Under the pieces are notes generated by a model. That model did not search any database and was not told the DNA's origin. It worked only from the letters and a program-made list of their open reading frames with translations. A stretch of DNA of 58,636 nucleotides from Geobacter sp. GTDB lineage: Bacteria; Desulfobacterota; Desulfuromonadia; Geobacterales; Pseudopelobacteraceae. Below are positions 8,693 through 17,398 of this stretch, piece by piece. Each line of letters begins with the position of its first letter. Within the stretch, counting starts at the first letter, position 1. The DNA is taken from positions 1 through 58,636 of the forward strand of contig VFJW01000097.1 in the NCBI GenBank assembly GCA_009885845.1. The letters are read 5' to 3'. A program made the position numbers and the translations under genes.

Positions 8693-10725
8693 GGCAGCTT
8701 CTCCACCCGCACGGCACAGACCTTGAATTCCGGAATGGACGACTCGGGATCGAGGACGTTGTTGGTGAGGGCGTTGGCTGCCCCTTCGGCAAAGTGGAAC
8801 GGCATGAACAGGACTCCGGGGATGACCATGTCAGTTACCCGTGCTTCTGTCTGAACTCCTCCGCGACGGCTGGACACCAGCAGTCGGTCGCGATGCCTGA
8901 TCCCGAGACGGGCGGCATCGTCAGGATGCAGTTCGATAAAGGAGCAGGGTTCCTCGCGATCGAGCAGATGAGTGCGACGGGTCATGCTGCCGGTATGCCA
9001 GTGAAAATAGGTGCGCCCGGTAGTCAGAACCATGGGGTACTGTTCGTCGGGAAGTTCGGCCGGCAACCGGTGAACGACCGGACTGAAGTGTCCCGGTCCA
9101 CGGGTGAAACGATCCACATGCAGCAGCGGTGTGCCGGGGTGGTCCCGGTCGGGACAGGGCCATTGCAGGCCGTGCGGGTCGAGGCGGTCATGGGTGATGC
9201 CGCCGTAGATCGGAGTGAGTCCGGCGATCTCGTCCATAACCTCTGATGGACCGCTATAGTGCATCCCCTCATACCCGGCTTGTCCTGCCAGATCACAGAT
9301 GATCTCCCAGTCGGCGCGGGCCGCTCCCGGCGGTTCCACCGCCTTGCGCAGCCGCTGTACACGGCGTTCGGTATTGGTAAAGGTTCCTTCCTTCTCGGCG
9401 TAACAGGCGGCAGGCAGCACAATGTCAGCCAGAAGGGCGGTCTCGGTGAGGAATATATCCTGGACCACCAGCAGTTCGAGATTCTGCAGGGTCGTGCGGG
9501 CGTGATTCTGGTCAGGATCGGAGAGCATCGGGTTCTCGCCCATGATAAACATCCCCTGCAGCAGTCCCTCCGATGCGGCGTTCATCGCCCGCGTCAGTGG
9601 AAGCCCCGGTTCTGAGGGGAGTGATGGCACCCCCCAGGCACGTGCAAATTTCTCCCGCAGCTGCGAATCGGACACCTTCTGGTAGCCGCTGAACAGGTCG
9701 GGGAGAGCGCCCATGTCGCAGCCGCCCTGCACGTTGTTCTGGCCGCGCAGCGGATTGACTCCGGTACCGGTTTTACCCACGTTGCCGGTCAGCATCGCCA
9801 GTGAGGCGATACAGCGGACATTGTCGACGCCATGGCTATGCTGAGTGATCCCCATCGAATAGACAATCATGCCCCGTTCCCCCCCGGCGAACATGCGTGC
9901 CGCCGAGACAATATCTCCCGCATCCAGTCCGGTGGCGGCAGCGCTCCGCTCCGGCGTCCAGTCCGCTACTGATTCGGCCAGCGCGGCATAATTCTCGGTG
10001 CGGGTCGCGATAAACTTCCGGTCTTCCAACCCTTCGGCAATGATCACGTGCATGATCCCGTTCAGCAGGGCGACGTCTCTGCCGTTACGGTGGCGCAGAT
10101 GCAGGTCGGCGTGCCGGGCCAGGCGAATCCGGCGGTTGTCTGCCACAATCAGACGTGTCCCGTTTTTGACCGCATTGAGGATGCGGCTGCCGATCAGAGG
10201 GTGCTGTTCGGTGGTGTTGGAGCCGATAACAAGGATGACGTCGGTCTGATCGAAGCAGGAAATAGAGTTGGTCATCGCTCCGGAACCGAACGTTTCGGCC
10301 AGTCCGGTTACGGTTGAGGAGTGGCAGAGGCGGGCACAATGGTCGATATTGTTGGTGCCGAATACCGCCCGGGCAAGTTTCATCAGCAGGTAATTTTCCT
10401 CGTTGGTTGCCTTGGCTGAGGAAGCAAACATGATCGCATCTGTACCGTGTTTTGCCTGGACAGCCCGTAACCCATCAACGGTCAGCTCCAGCGCTTCGTC
10501 CCAGGTGGCCGGCTTCAGTTCGCCATTGCGGCGCACCAGCGGAGTAGTGAGACGGTCGGGATGATGGACAAAGGCGAAGGCGTTCCACCCCTTGACGCAG
10601 AGACCGCCGCGGCTGACCGGATGGGTCGTGCTCGGTTCAATTCCGACGAGACGGCCGCCGTCGCTGACGAGGTAGAACATGCAGCCGACGCCGCAGTAGG
10701 GGCACACCGTGAGGGTCCTCCTCAT
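8689..10725 (-). CDS. Molybdopterin oxidoreductase, formate dehydrogenase alpha subunit
   Basis: The 678-residue protein is a short formate dehydrogenase catalytic subunit of the DMSO-reductase family, which oxidises formate to CO2 or runs in reverse. A [4Fe-4S] site is seen at Cys 8, 11, 15 and 43. The active-site motif HCARLCHSS has Cys134 where E. coli FdhF has selenocysteine, followed by the essential His135. Further cofactor motifs include VIGSNTTEQHP, MGITQHSHGVDN and, near the C-terminus, LTTGRTYFHWHTGSMTRRT and ELHPDDAARLGI. It has no Tat signal and no extra N-terminal FeS domains, so it depends on neighbouring subunits. Start and stop both overlap the flanking genes by 4 bases. A relative acting on another substrate cannot be excluded. 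Confidence 0.88.
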   Translation of the reverse strand: MRRTLTVCPYCGVGCMFYLVSDGGRLVGIEPSTTHPVSRGGLCVKGWNAFAFVHHPDRLTTPLVRRNGELKPATWDEALELTVDGLRAVQAKHGTDAIMFASSAKATNEENYLLMKLARAVFGTNNIDHCARLCHSSTVTGLAETFGSGAMTNSISCFDQTDVILVIGSNTTEQHPLIGSRILNAVKNGTRLIVADNRRIRLARHADLHLRHRNGRDVALLNGIMHVIIAEGLEDRKFIATRTENYAALAESVADWTPERSAAATGLDAGDIVSAARMFAGGERGMIVYSMGITQHSHGVDNVRCIASLAMLTGNVGKTGTGVNPLRGQNNVQGGCDMGALPDLFSGYQKVSDSQLREKFARAWGVPSLPSEPGLPLTRAMNAASEGLLQGMFIMGENPMLSDPDQNHARTTLQNLELLVVQDIFLTETALLADIVLPAACYAEKEGTFTNTERRVQRLRKAVEPPGAARADWEIICDLAGQAGYEGMHYSGPSEVMDEIAGLTPIYGGITHDRLDPHGLQWPCPDRDHPGTPLLHVDRFTRGPGHFSPVVHRLPAELPDEQYPMVLTTGRTYFHWHTGSMTRRTHLLDREEPCSFIELHPDDAARLGIRHRDRLLVSSRRGGVQTEARVTDMVIPGVLFMPFHFAEGAANALTNNVLDPESSIPEFKVCAVRVEKLP

Positions 10726-11564
10726 ATCGCGCCCCGCAGATGTTCAATTTCATTGAGCCAGAACACCGGTCCATCCTGACAGCAGTACAGGTGTTCGATC
10801 GTACAATGGCCGCATTTGCCGACCCCGCAGCGCATTTGCCGTTCCAGTGACACAACGATCCGGTCGGAAGAGAGACCTTTCTTGTGCAATTCGTCGATGA
10901 CCGCACGGTACATGGCGGGAGGGCCGACAACGACGGCAACAGTTCTGTCGGGAATACAGTGAAGCGGGGGGATGAGGGCGGTAATGAGGCCGACGCTGCC
11001 GCTGAAACAATCTCCTCCGGAGATGCTGTCGACGGCGAAGCTGCAGGCAAAGCGGGCAGATCGTTCCCAGGCAGCGAGTTCATCTTTGAAGAGCCGGTCA
11101 GCCGGGTTCCTGGCCCCGTAGAGAATGGTGATCATGCCGAACTCGGCTGGGCGGTCTTCACAGTATTGAATAAGCGAGCGCATCGGTGCGAGGCCGCAGC
11201 CGCCGGAGATCAGCAGCAGATCCTGACCCTGCAGTCGCGGCAGGTCAAAAGGGCGGCCAAAGGGGCCGCGGATGCCGAACGTGTCCCCTGCTTTCAACGT
11301 GTGCATGGCACCGGTGAGAGTTCCGGCGCGGCGTACGCCGAGTTCAAAAAAACCTTCTCTGGTCGGTGATGATGCCACAGAAATCGGCGCTTCCCCCCAG
11401 CCGAGCAGGGATACCTGCACAAATTGTCCGGGGAGATGACTGAGCGGTACGCCGTCGCTTCGTCTGACCCGGAACAGCTTCTCACCGGAGGTAAGGTCGA
11501 TGACGGAGATGATTTCACATTCAATCGGCAGGTACAGAGAGTTATGGCGGGGGGTATCGATCAC
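10722..11564 (-). CDS. FAD/NAD(P)-binding diaphorase subunit, hydrogenase gamma type
   Basis: This 280-residue protein belongs to the ferredoxin-reductase group that contains sulfhydrogenase gamma, sulfite reductase AsrB and PyrK. The FAD domain spans residues ~10-105 (APISVASSP, GTFGIRGPFGRPF-type loop). The NAD(P) domain has LLISGGCGLAPMRSLI and ends at about 230. A C-terminal [2Fe-2S] segment reads RCGVGKCGHC...CC. It would pass electrons between NAD(P)H and the FeS subunit at 7712-8692. The start is a GTG whose GTGA overlaps the glmU stop; the ribosome site is poor, so translation probably depends on coupling with glmU. This gene order ties formate metabolism to a cell-wall precursor gene. 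Confidence 0.82.
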   Translation of the reverse strand: MIDTPRHNSLYLPIECEIISVIDLTSGEKLFRVRRSDGVPLSHLPGQFVQVSLLGWGEAPISVASSPTREGFFELGVRRAGTLTGAMHTLKAGDTFGIRGPFGRPFDLPRLQGQDLLLISGGCGLAPMRSLIQYCEDRPAEFGMITILYGARNPADRLFKDELAAWERSARFACSFAVDSISGGDCFSGSVGLITALIPPLHCIPDRTVAVVVGPPAMYRAVIDELHKKGLSSDRIVVSLERQMRCGVGKCGHCTIEHLYCCQDGPVFWLNEIEHLRGAI

Positions 11565-12937
11565 GGTTTCTTTTTGAGACGCCAGCCTTCCTTGTTGATC
11601 TGCGGAACCCGTGAGAGAGCCAGAGAATCAGGCGGAACATCGATGGTGACAGTCGTACCGGCAGCCACGAGAGAGTTGCGGCCGACGCTGACCGGTGCCA
11701 CCAGCTGCACATCGCTGCCGATGAAGACATCATCACCGATAACGGTGCGATGCTTGTTGATGCCGTCATAGTTGCAGGTGATCGTGCCGCAACCGATATT
11801 GACGTTGCGGCCGATTTCGGCATCACCAAGATAGGTCAGATGCGATGCTTTGGATCCGTATCCCATAACAATTTTCTTCGTTTCTACGAAGTTGCCTATT
11901 TTGACTTTGTTCCCAAGGATCGTGCCGGGTCGCAAGTGTGCCATCGGGCCGACCGCTACATCTTCACCCAATTCTGAATCTTCCAGTACTGACGACGCTT
12001 TGATATGGCAATCATCGCCGATCCGGCAGCCGGTGATGCTGACATTCTGTTCAATGTCGCAGCAGGAGCCGATAACGGTGGCTTCGCCGATCCGGCAGCC
12101 GGCGTGGATGACCGTGTCGGCGCCGATGGTAACGCCATGATCGATATAGGTGTTATCCGGGTCGATGATGGTGACGCCGTTCAACATATGATCGCGGTTG
12201 ATACGGCCGCGAAGAACCCGGCCGGCTCTCGCAAGCTGAACGCGGTCGTTTACTCCCATGATTTCATCGGCATCGGCGGTTTGAAGAGCCAGACAGGTCA
12301 ATCCCTTTCTGACGGCAATCGCCAGCAGATCGGTCAGATAATATTCTCCCTGGGCATTGTCATTGCCGATCCCTTTGATATTATCGAACAGAAAAGCGGA
12401 ATCCATGCAGTAAATACCGCTGTTGATCTCACGGATTTCCTGCTCCCCGGTGTCGGCATCCTTCTGTTCGACAATGCGTGAGACTCCTCCGGATGAATTC
12501 CGGACGATTCGGCCATAGCCGTATGGATCATCCATCAGTGCCGTCAGCACCGTTATGGCAGCCCGGTTTTCCTGATGATACGTCAGCATGGTTTTCAAAG
12601 TTTCTGATCGAAGAAGCGGTGTATCTCCGCACAGGATCAGCACCGTGCCGCGGAAGCCGGCCAGTGCATCCAGAGCGCAGGCGACCGCATGTCCGGTGCC
12701 GAGTTGTTCCTCCTGCATGGCGCAGCGAATATCAGCAGCACCCCGAAATGCTCCCTGTACCGCATTGGCCTGATGTCCGATCACCAGTACAATTGTTTCG
12801 GAACCGGCGTCGCGGGTGGCTGCAACCGGCCAGGCGATCATCGGCAACCCGGCAACCGGATGAAGTACTTTGATCAGGGACGACTTCATGCGGGTACCCT
12901 TTCCGGCGGCGAGTACAATTGCGGCAAGTGAATCCAT
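11561..12937 (-). CDS. glmU: Bifunctional GlmU (GlcN-1-P acetyltransferase / GlcNAc-1-P uridyltransferase)
   Basis: GlmU makes UDP-GlcNAc for peptidoglycan and LPS in two steps. The N-terminal pyrophosphorylase shows LAAGKGTRMKS near residue 10, ILCGDTPLL with a metal Asp near 100, and the EINSGIY stretch. From about 250 a left-handed beta-helix of hexapeptide repeats runs to the end, with NFVETKK, KASHLTYLGDAEIG and NIGCGTITCNYDG for acetyl transfer. I start at 12937 (MDSLAAIVLAAG), which has GGAG at a suitable distance; an ATG five codons upstream at 12952 is possible. The length of 458 is standard. The gene heads a run of four overlapping genes. Confidence 0.96.
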   Translation of the reverse strand: MDSLAAIVLAAGKGTRMKSSLIKVLHPVAGLPMIAWPVAATRDAGSETIVLVIGHQANAVQGAFRGAADIRCAMQEEQLGTGHAVACALDALAGFRGTVLILCGDTPLLRSETLKTMLTYHQENRAAITVLTALMDDPYGYGRIVRNSSGGVSRIVEQKDADTGEQEIREINSGIYCMDSAFLFDNIKGIGNDNAQGEYYLTDLLAIAVRKGLTCLALQTADADEIMGVNDRVQLARAGRVLRGRINRDHMLNGVTIIDPDNTYIDHGVTIGADTVIHAGCRIGEATVIGSCCDIEQNVSITGCRIGDDCHIKASSVLEDSELGEDVAVGPMAHLRPGTILGNKVKIGNFVETKKIVMGYGSKASHLTYLGDAEIGRNVNIGCGTITCNYDGINKHRTVIGDDVFIGSDVQLVAPVSVGRNSLVAAGTTVTIDVPPDSLALSRVPQINKEGWRLKKKP

Positions 12938-13068
12938 ACCAATCAACTCCATTCAAATAAATGTGGAAATCAGGTCCGGTTACTTTATGCGATTGATGGT
13001 TAAAGCGTCAAGAGATTAGCGCAGTTGCAAAGTCATGATGTATCTTTAACCTTTACTTATCTGCAGGT

Positions 13069-13085
13069 TTGGCTATAGTACTGCT
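13069..13085 (+). promoter_or_regulatory. Possible sigma-54 promoter before the 13128 gene
   Basis: TTGGC with GG at 13071-13072 and TGCT with GC at 13083-13084 have the exact 10-base gap of a -24/-12 element. The rest of the match (TAT instead of ACG after TGGC) is poor, so this may be chance. Confidence 0.25.
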
Positions 13086-13127
13086 CGTTTTGTACGCGGA
13101 CTAACTTACCGGCTGTCAGGTTATTAC

Positions 13128-13688
13128 ATGGCTATTGCAGAGGATGTCCTCATCCTTGACAAAAAATTGAACGATCTGATCACCAAGTATGAACAGTACT
13201 TTATCGGTCTGGAGAAACGGGAACCTCTTCCGCTGCTGGGAGAGGTTGAGATGCTTGTGCGCCGCTACACCGGCACGCCGATCAATAACACCATGTATAA
13301 GCACCGCTTTACCATGCTGGTAGCGCGCCTCAACACCTATCGGGAACATTGGAACAGGATTCTTAAGCTGATGGAGGAAGGGCGATACTCGCGTGACCGC
13401 TTTATCAGGGATCTGCACCTGCGGCAGAAAGACTCGTTGCCAAAGAGAGAGTCAGATGCTCCGAAGGTGTCAGAAGAATCGGATCTTGACCGTCTCGTGC
13501 ATGAATTCCGTGAAGCGCGAAAAGCCTGTAATCTTCCAACTGACAAGATTACCCGTGAACTGGTGGCTGCGACCATTAATAAACAGCGACCCGCCCTTGC
13601 TGCGAAGCTGGGTACGGAAAATTTTGTCTTCCGGGTTGTCGTTGAAGAGGGAAAACCAAAACTTAAGGCCGGTCTTCGAAAACACTGA
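13128..13688 (+). CDS. Conserved hypothetical protein
   Basis: The 186-residue product is charged, helical and soluble. Residues ~1-90 contain VLILDKKLNDLITKYEQYFIGLEKREPLPLLGEVEMLVRRY and a Tyr/Arg-rich RFTMLVARLNTYREHWNRI. A polar linker follows at about 90-120, and then a C-terminal block ending in FRVVVEEGKPKLKAGLRK. The wording resembles the family named for Myxococcus MXAN_5187, but I recall this only loosely and assign no function. It sits 30 bases before mfd on the same strand and could be co-transcribed with it. There is no signal peptide, membrane segment or cysteine motif. The ATG has GTCAGG upstream. Confidence 0.65.
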   Translation: MAIAEDVLILDKKLNDLITKYEQYFIGLEKREPLPLLGEVEMLVRRYTGTPINNTMYKHRFTMLVARLNTYREHWNRILKLMEEGRYSRDRFIRDLHLRQKDSLPKRESDAPKVSEESDLDRLVHEFREARKACNLPTDKITRELVAATINKQRPALAAKLGTENFVFRVVVEEGKPKLKAGLRKH

Positions 13689-13718
13689 TCGCCGGAACCG
13701 CGCGAATCTGATATCACT

Positions 13719-16700
13719 ATGCCCCCCCTGATTCCCCACACGATAGAAATCATTGCCTCGCTCCGACGTGGTGAACAGCGCATAGTCGTGCCGGGCATGA
13801 AAGGCTCCTCTCCAGCTCTGTTTGTGGCAGAACTGGTACGGGGTGGCCTTGACACTCCACTTGTGATCACCTCAACCCAGGAAGCCGCAGAAGAATTCTG
13901 CAGAGAGTTTGCTTTTTTCTCGGGTGGCGATCTGCACGCGGCACTTTTTCCGGCCTGGGATACGGTGCCGTTTTCAGCGTCTTCCCCGCATCCGGATGTG
14001 ACCGGCGCCCGACTGGATACGCTTTTCAGACTGCAAAACAGCAGGTCCCGAATAACCGTTATGCCGGTGGCTGCTGCGCTGCAGCGTGTGCTTCCACGAA
14101 AAGTCCTTAATGATGCTTCCTGTTATCTCCTTGCCGGTGAAGAGTTCGAACGGGACGATCTACTGGCCAGACTGATCCGGATGGGGTACGCCAATGTGCC
14201 GCTGGTGGAAGACCGTGGAACTTTTGCTGTGCGGGGAGGAATCCTGGATATCTTCCCCCCCAACCTGCCGACACCGGTCAGAATCGAGTTCTTTGGCGAC
14301 ACCGCCGAAACCATACGAGCCTTCGATCCCCTGACACAACGATCACTTCAGCCGGTTGAGGAACTGGTGCTGCTTCCATCCCGTGAACTGCTGCTGACTG
14401 ACGAAATTCTGGCAGATATTGCGCCGCGTCTGAAACAGCTCTGCGACGATCTCGATATCCCGGCCAATCGACGTCGCACGATTCTGGAAGATCTGCAGAA
14501 TACCGTTTATTTTCAGGGAATAGATTTCCTGCAGCCGCTTCTCCATCACGGGCTTGAAACAATTTTTGATTACATTCCCGCCAACGCCCCGCTGATCCTG
14601 CTCGATCCGGATGCGATCAGTTACGCCTCGATGGCGCATTGCGAGGAAGTTGAGGCGGGAGTCGCCAAGGCTGCAACTACCGGTTTGGCGCACTCTCCGG
14701 CGGGGGAGCTGTTTCTGCTCGAATCGGAACTTACCGGCATACTGTCCGGACGTCGCGTTATCGAACTGCCCGGACTTGTTATTGATACCCCGAAGAAGAT
14801 CACGACTATCGCCATTCCCTGCCAGGATAACAGCGACCTGCGGGTGAGTGTCTCGAAGGAGAGCAGTCATGCTCTGGCGCCTTTGGCTGGTACGCTGCGC
14901 GAATTTACTGACAGTGGTCAGAGGGTTGCAATTGCCTGTCATCACCAGTCACAGGCCGAACGGCTTAAGGATCTTCTGACGCCGTACAAGCTCCCCTGCT
15001 CAATCAGTGAAGCTGGTTTCGGGGAGACATTCCTCCCCCCTCCCAGCCTCCCCCCGCTGGGGGGAGGAGTGTCGCTCCCTCCCCCAGCGGGGGAGGGTTG
15101 GGGAGGGGGAATAAAAATCCTTATCGGCGACATCTCCCGTGGTTTCCGCCTCCCCGATTCTCGCCTGGTGCTGATCGCCGAAGAAGAGCTGTTCGGCAAG
15201 CGGGTCAGACGCCGCGGCGTTTCCGAGGTGCGCAAGAAACAACTCCTTGCCTCTCTGGCTGAACTCAAATCGGGCGATTACATGGTGCATATCGACCACG
15301 GCATCGGCCTGTACCGCGGACTGCAGCATATTAGCGTCGGGAGTGTCGGCGGCGATTTTCTGCTGCTTGAATATGCCGGATCAGACAAACTGTTTCTTCC
15401 GGTAGACCGCCTCGGCCTGGTGCAGCGTTATGTCGGTCCGGAAGGGAGCAATCCATCACTCGACAAGCTGGGTGGGGTCTCCTGGGAAAAATCGAAAGGG
15501 AAAGCGCGTAAAAACATCGAAGAACTGGCCGGGGAACTGCTGGAGATCTATGCCCGGCGACAGCTCAGCGAGGGATTCTCCTTTTCACCTCCGGATGAGA
15601 TGTATCGGGAATTTGAGGCATCGTTTGCCTGGGAGGAAACTCCTGACCAGCTCTCGGCGATTCAGGATGTACTGGCCGATATGCAGCATTCGAAACCGAT
15701 GGACCGCCTTGTCTGCGGCGATGTCGGTTATGGTAAAACCGAGGTTGCACTGCGCGGGGCATTCAAGTCGGCGCTGGACGGCAAGCAGGTCGGCATCCTC
15801 GTTCCCACCACCATTCTTGCTCAGCAGCATTACGAAACGTTCCGTGAACGGCTCAAAGAGTATCCGGTTACCGTCGAGGTTCTCTCCCGCTTTCGTACTC
15901 CCAAAGAGCAGAAGGCTATTCTCGAGCGCCTTAAAAAGGGGGACATCGATATTATAATCGGTACACACCGCCTGCTTCAGAAAGATGTTGCCTTCAAGGA
16001 TCTCGGCCTCATGATCATCGATGAAGAGCAGCGTTTCGGGGTTAAGGACAAGGAACGGCTCAAATCGTTCCGGGCGGTTGTCGATGTCATGACCCTTACC
16101 GCCACACCGATTCCGCGTACTCTCTACATGTCGATGATGGGGATCCGCGATCTCTCGATCATCGATACGCCGCCGGTGGATCGACTGGCAGTGAAAACAA
16201 TTGTCTCCCGTTTCTCCGACGAGCTGATCCGTGAAGCGGTACTGCGGGAACTGCGCCGTGGCGGACAGATCTTCTTCGTCCATAACCGCGTACAGACAAT
16301 TGGTAAACGGGCGGAACTGCTGGCCCAGCTGGTGCCGGAAGCTAAAATTGCCGTGGGTCACGGTCAGATGGGGGAACATGAGCTGGAAAAGGTCATGCTC
16401 GGTTTCATGCATGGTGAAACCAACCTGCTCCTCTGCACGACCATCATTGAATCCGGCCTCGACATCCCCAATGCCAACACCCTGATCGTTGATCATGCCG
16501 ACAAGTTCGGCCTGTCTCAGTTGTACCAGCTCCGGGGACGGGTGGGGCGCTCTACCCAGCGCGGCTATGCCTATCTGCTGATTCCCGGCGAAGCGGCCAT
16601 CAGTTCGGATGCCCGTGAGCGGCTTCGGGTATTGCAGGAAATATCGGAGCTGGGGGCCGGATTCCGGATTGCAACGCACGACATGGAGATCCGCGGTGCC

Positions 16701-17264
16701 GGAGATATGCTCGGCAACCGTCAATCCGGAACGGTCACCGAAATCGGTTTTGAACTGTATAACCAGATGCTGGAGGAGACTATTGCCCGGATGCGGGGCG
16801 AGGAGAATGTCGAGCGGGTTGAGCCGGAGATCAATCTCAAGGTGCCGGCCTTTATCCCCGAGGCGTATGTAAAGGATGCGGGGCAGCGACTGGTGATCTA
16901 CAAGAAGCTGACCCAGGCCGAGTCGGAAGAGGATGTACTGGACGTGCAGAATGAAGTGCTTGATCGCTTCGGCACATATCCGCTGGCGACCTCCTATCTG
17001 TTCGAGATCATGAAGCTGCGGGTACTGCTCAAAAAGCTGATCGTCCGCCAGATCGATTTTGACGGCAAAGCGGTTATCATCTCATTTCATCCGCGCACAC
17101 CGGCCTCACCCGACACCATTATCGGCATGATGCGCGGTGAACCGAAAAAATATCAGTTCACTCCCGATTACAAGTTGGTCTGCACCCTGAAGGAAACTTC
17201 GTTTGAGGGTATTCTTGAGATGGCGAAGAGTGTGTTAAAGCGGCTTTTGCCGATACAGTTTTGA
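13719..17264 (+). CDS. mfd: Transcription-repair coupling factor Mfd
   Basis: Mfd removes stalled RNA polymerase at DNA lesions and recruits UvrA. The 1181-residue protein has the N-terminal UvrB-like modules ([15 protein letters not shown] near residue 170), the RNA-polymerase interacting domain ([17 protein letters not shown] near 525), the translocase with GDVGYGKTE near 665, DEEQ near 766, TATPIPRTL and the RecG-like TRG motif (QLRGRVGRS...[12 protein letters not shown]), and the C-terminal D7 domain. Residues ~438-464 are a Pro/Gly-rich stretch encoded by an inserted palindromic DNA repeat just before the [11 protein letters not shown] strand. The stop codon falls inside the remnant of another repeat end. 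UvrA, its partner, is also in this window. Confidence 0.97.
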   Translation: MPPLIPHTIEIIASLRRGEQRIVVPGMKGSSPALFVAELVRGGLDTPLVITSTQEAAEEFCREFAFFSGGDLHAALFPAWDTVPFSASSPHPDVTGARLDTLFRLQNSRSRITVMPVAAALQRVLPRKVLNDASCYLLAGEEFERDDLLARLIRMGYANVPLVEDRGTFAVRGGILDIFPPNLPTPVRIEFFGDTAETIRAFDPLTQRSLQPVEELVLLPSRELLLTDEILADIAPRLKQLCDDLDIPANRRRTILEDLQNTVYFQGIDFLQPLLHHGLETIFDYIPANAPLILLDPDAISYASMAHCEEVEAGVAKAATTGLAHSPAGELFLLESELTGILSGRRVIELPGLVIDTPKKITTIAIPCQDNSDLRVSVSKESSHALAPLAGTLREFTDSGQRVAIACHHQSQAERLKDLLTPYKLPCSISEAGFGETFLPPPSLPPLGGGVSLPPPAGEGWGGGIKILIGDISRGFRLPDSRLVLIAEEELFGKRVRRRGVSEVRKKQLLASLAELKSGDYMVHIDHGIGLYRGLQHISVGSVGGDFLLLEYAGSDKLFLPVDRLGLVQRYVGPEGSNPSLDKLGGVSWEKSKGKARKNIEELAGELLEIYARRQLSEGFSFSPPDEMYREFEASFAWEETPDQLSAIQDVLADMQHSKPMDRLVCGDVGYGKTEVALRGAFKSALDGKQVGILVPTTILAQQHYETFRERLKEYPVTVEVLSRFRTPKEQKAILERLKKGDIDIIIGTHRLLQKDVAFKDLGLMIIDEEQRFGVKDKERLKSFRAVVDVMTLTATPIPRTLYMSMMGIRDLSIIDTPPVDRLAVKTIVSRFSDELIREAVLRELRRGGQIFFVHNRVQTIGKRAELLAQLVPEAKIAVGHGQMGEHELEKVMLGFMHGETNLLLCTTIIESGLDIPNANTLIVDHADKFGLSQLYQLRGRVGRSTQRGYAYLLIPGEAAISSDARERLRVLQEISELGAGFRIATHDMEIRGAGDMLGNRQSGTVTEIGFELYNQMLEETIARMRGEENVERVEPEINLKVPAFIPEAYVKDAGQRLVIYKKLTQAESEEDVLDVQNEVLDRFGTYPLATSYLFEIMKLRVLLKKLIVRQIDFDGKAVIISFHPRTPASPDTIIGMMRGEPKKYQFTPDYKLVCTLKETSFEGILEMAKSVLKRLLPIQF
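15031..15110. repeat. GC-rich palindromic element inserted in frame in mfd
   Basis: About 75-80 bases consist of two inverted arms, each holding its own hairpin of CCTCCCCC/GGGGGAGG type around a CGCTGG or CAGCGG core. The left arm begins CCCCCTCCC and the right arm ends GGGAGGGGG. The insert keeps the reading frame open and encodes about 25 residues rich in Pro and Gly ([12 protein letters not shown]... then [12 protein letters not shown]). It resembles the short GC-rich palindromes usually seen between genes in many proteobacteria. Confidence 0.85.
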
Positions 17265-17280
17265 TCTGAAATTGGAATAA
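17259..17280 (+). repeat. Right-end remnant of the 126-bp dispersed repeat
   Basis: TTTGATCTGAAATTGGAATAA differs at one base from the right end of the two complete copies at 22477 and 27864. The mfd stop codon (17262-17264) lies within it, so the end of mfd is set by repeat sequence. Confidence 0.6.
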
Positions 17281-17313
17281 GGGAGTTGGAATTTGTCAAT
17301 GTGCCTTTTTGTC

Positions 17314-17386
17314 GTAGGTTGTGTTAGCGGCTTTATCGCGTAACGCAACATTGCAATGTCGCGTTGGAAAGGCTAACGCGACCTAC
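17314..17386. repeat. Inverted-repeat element (GTAGGT...ACCTAC)
   Basis: GTAGGTTGTGTTAGC at the left pairs with GCTAACGCGACCTAC at the right with two mismatches, around a GC-rich centre of about 43 bases. It lies between the convergent ends of mfd and the adenylate cyclase gene. Elements of this form are common short dispersed repeats in bacterial chromosomes; only this copy is seen here. Confidence 0.6.
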
Positions 17387-17398
17387 TACTGGCCACCG

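Noticed and set aside
15585-16724. 379-codon open frame opposite mfd
   Set aside because: It lies antisense to the conserved Mfd translocase domain and has no family features.
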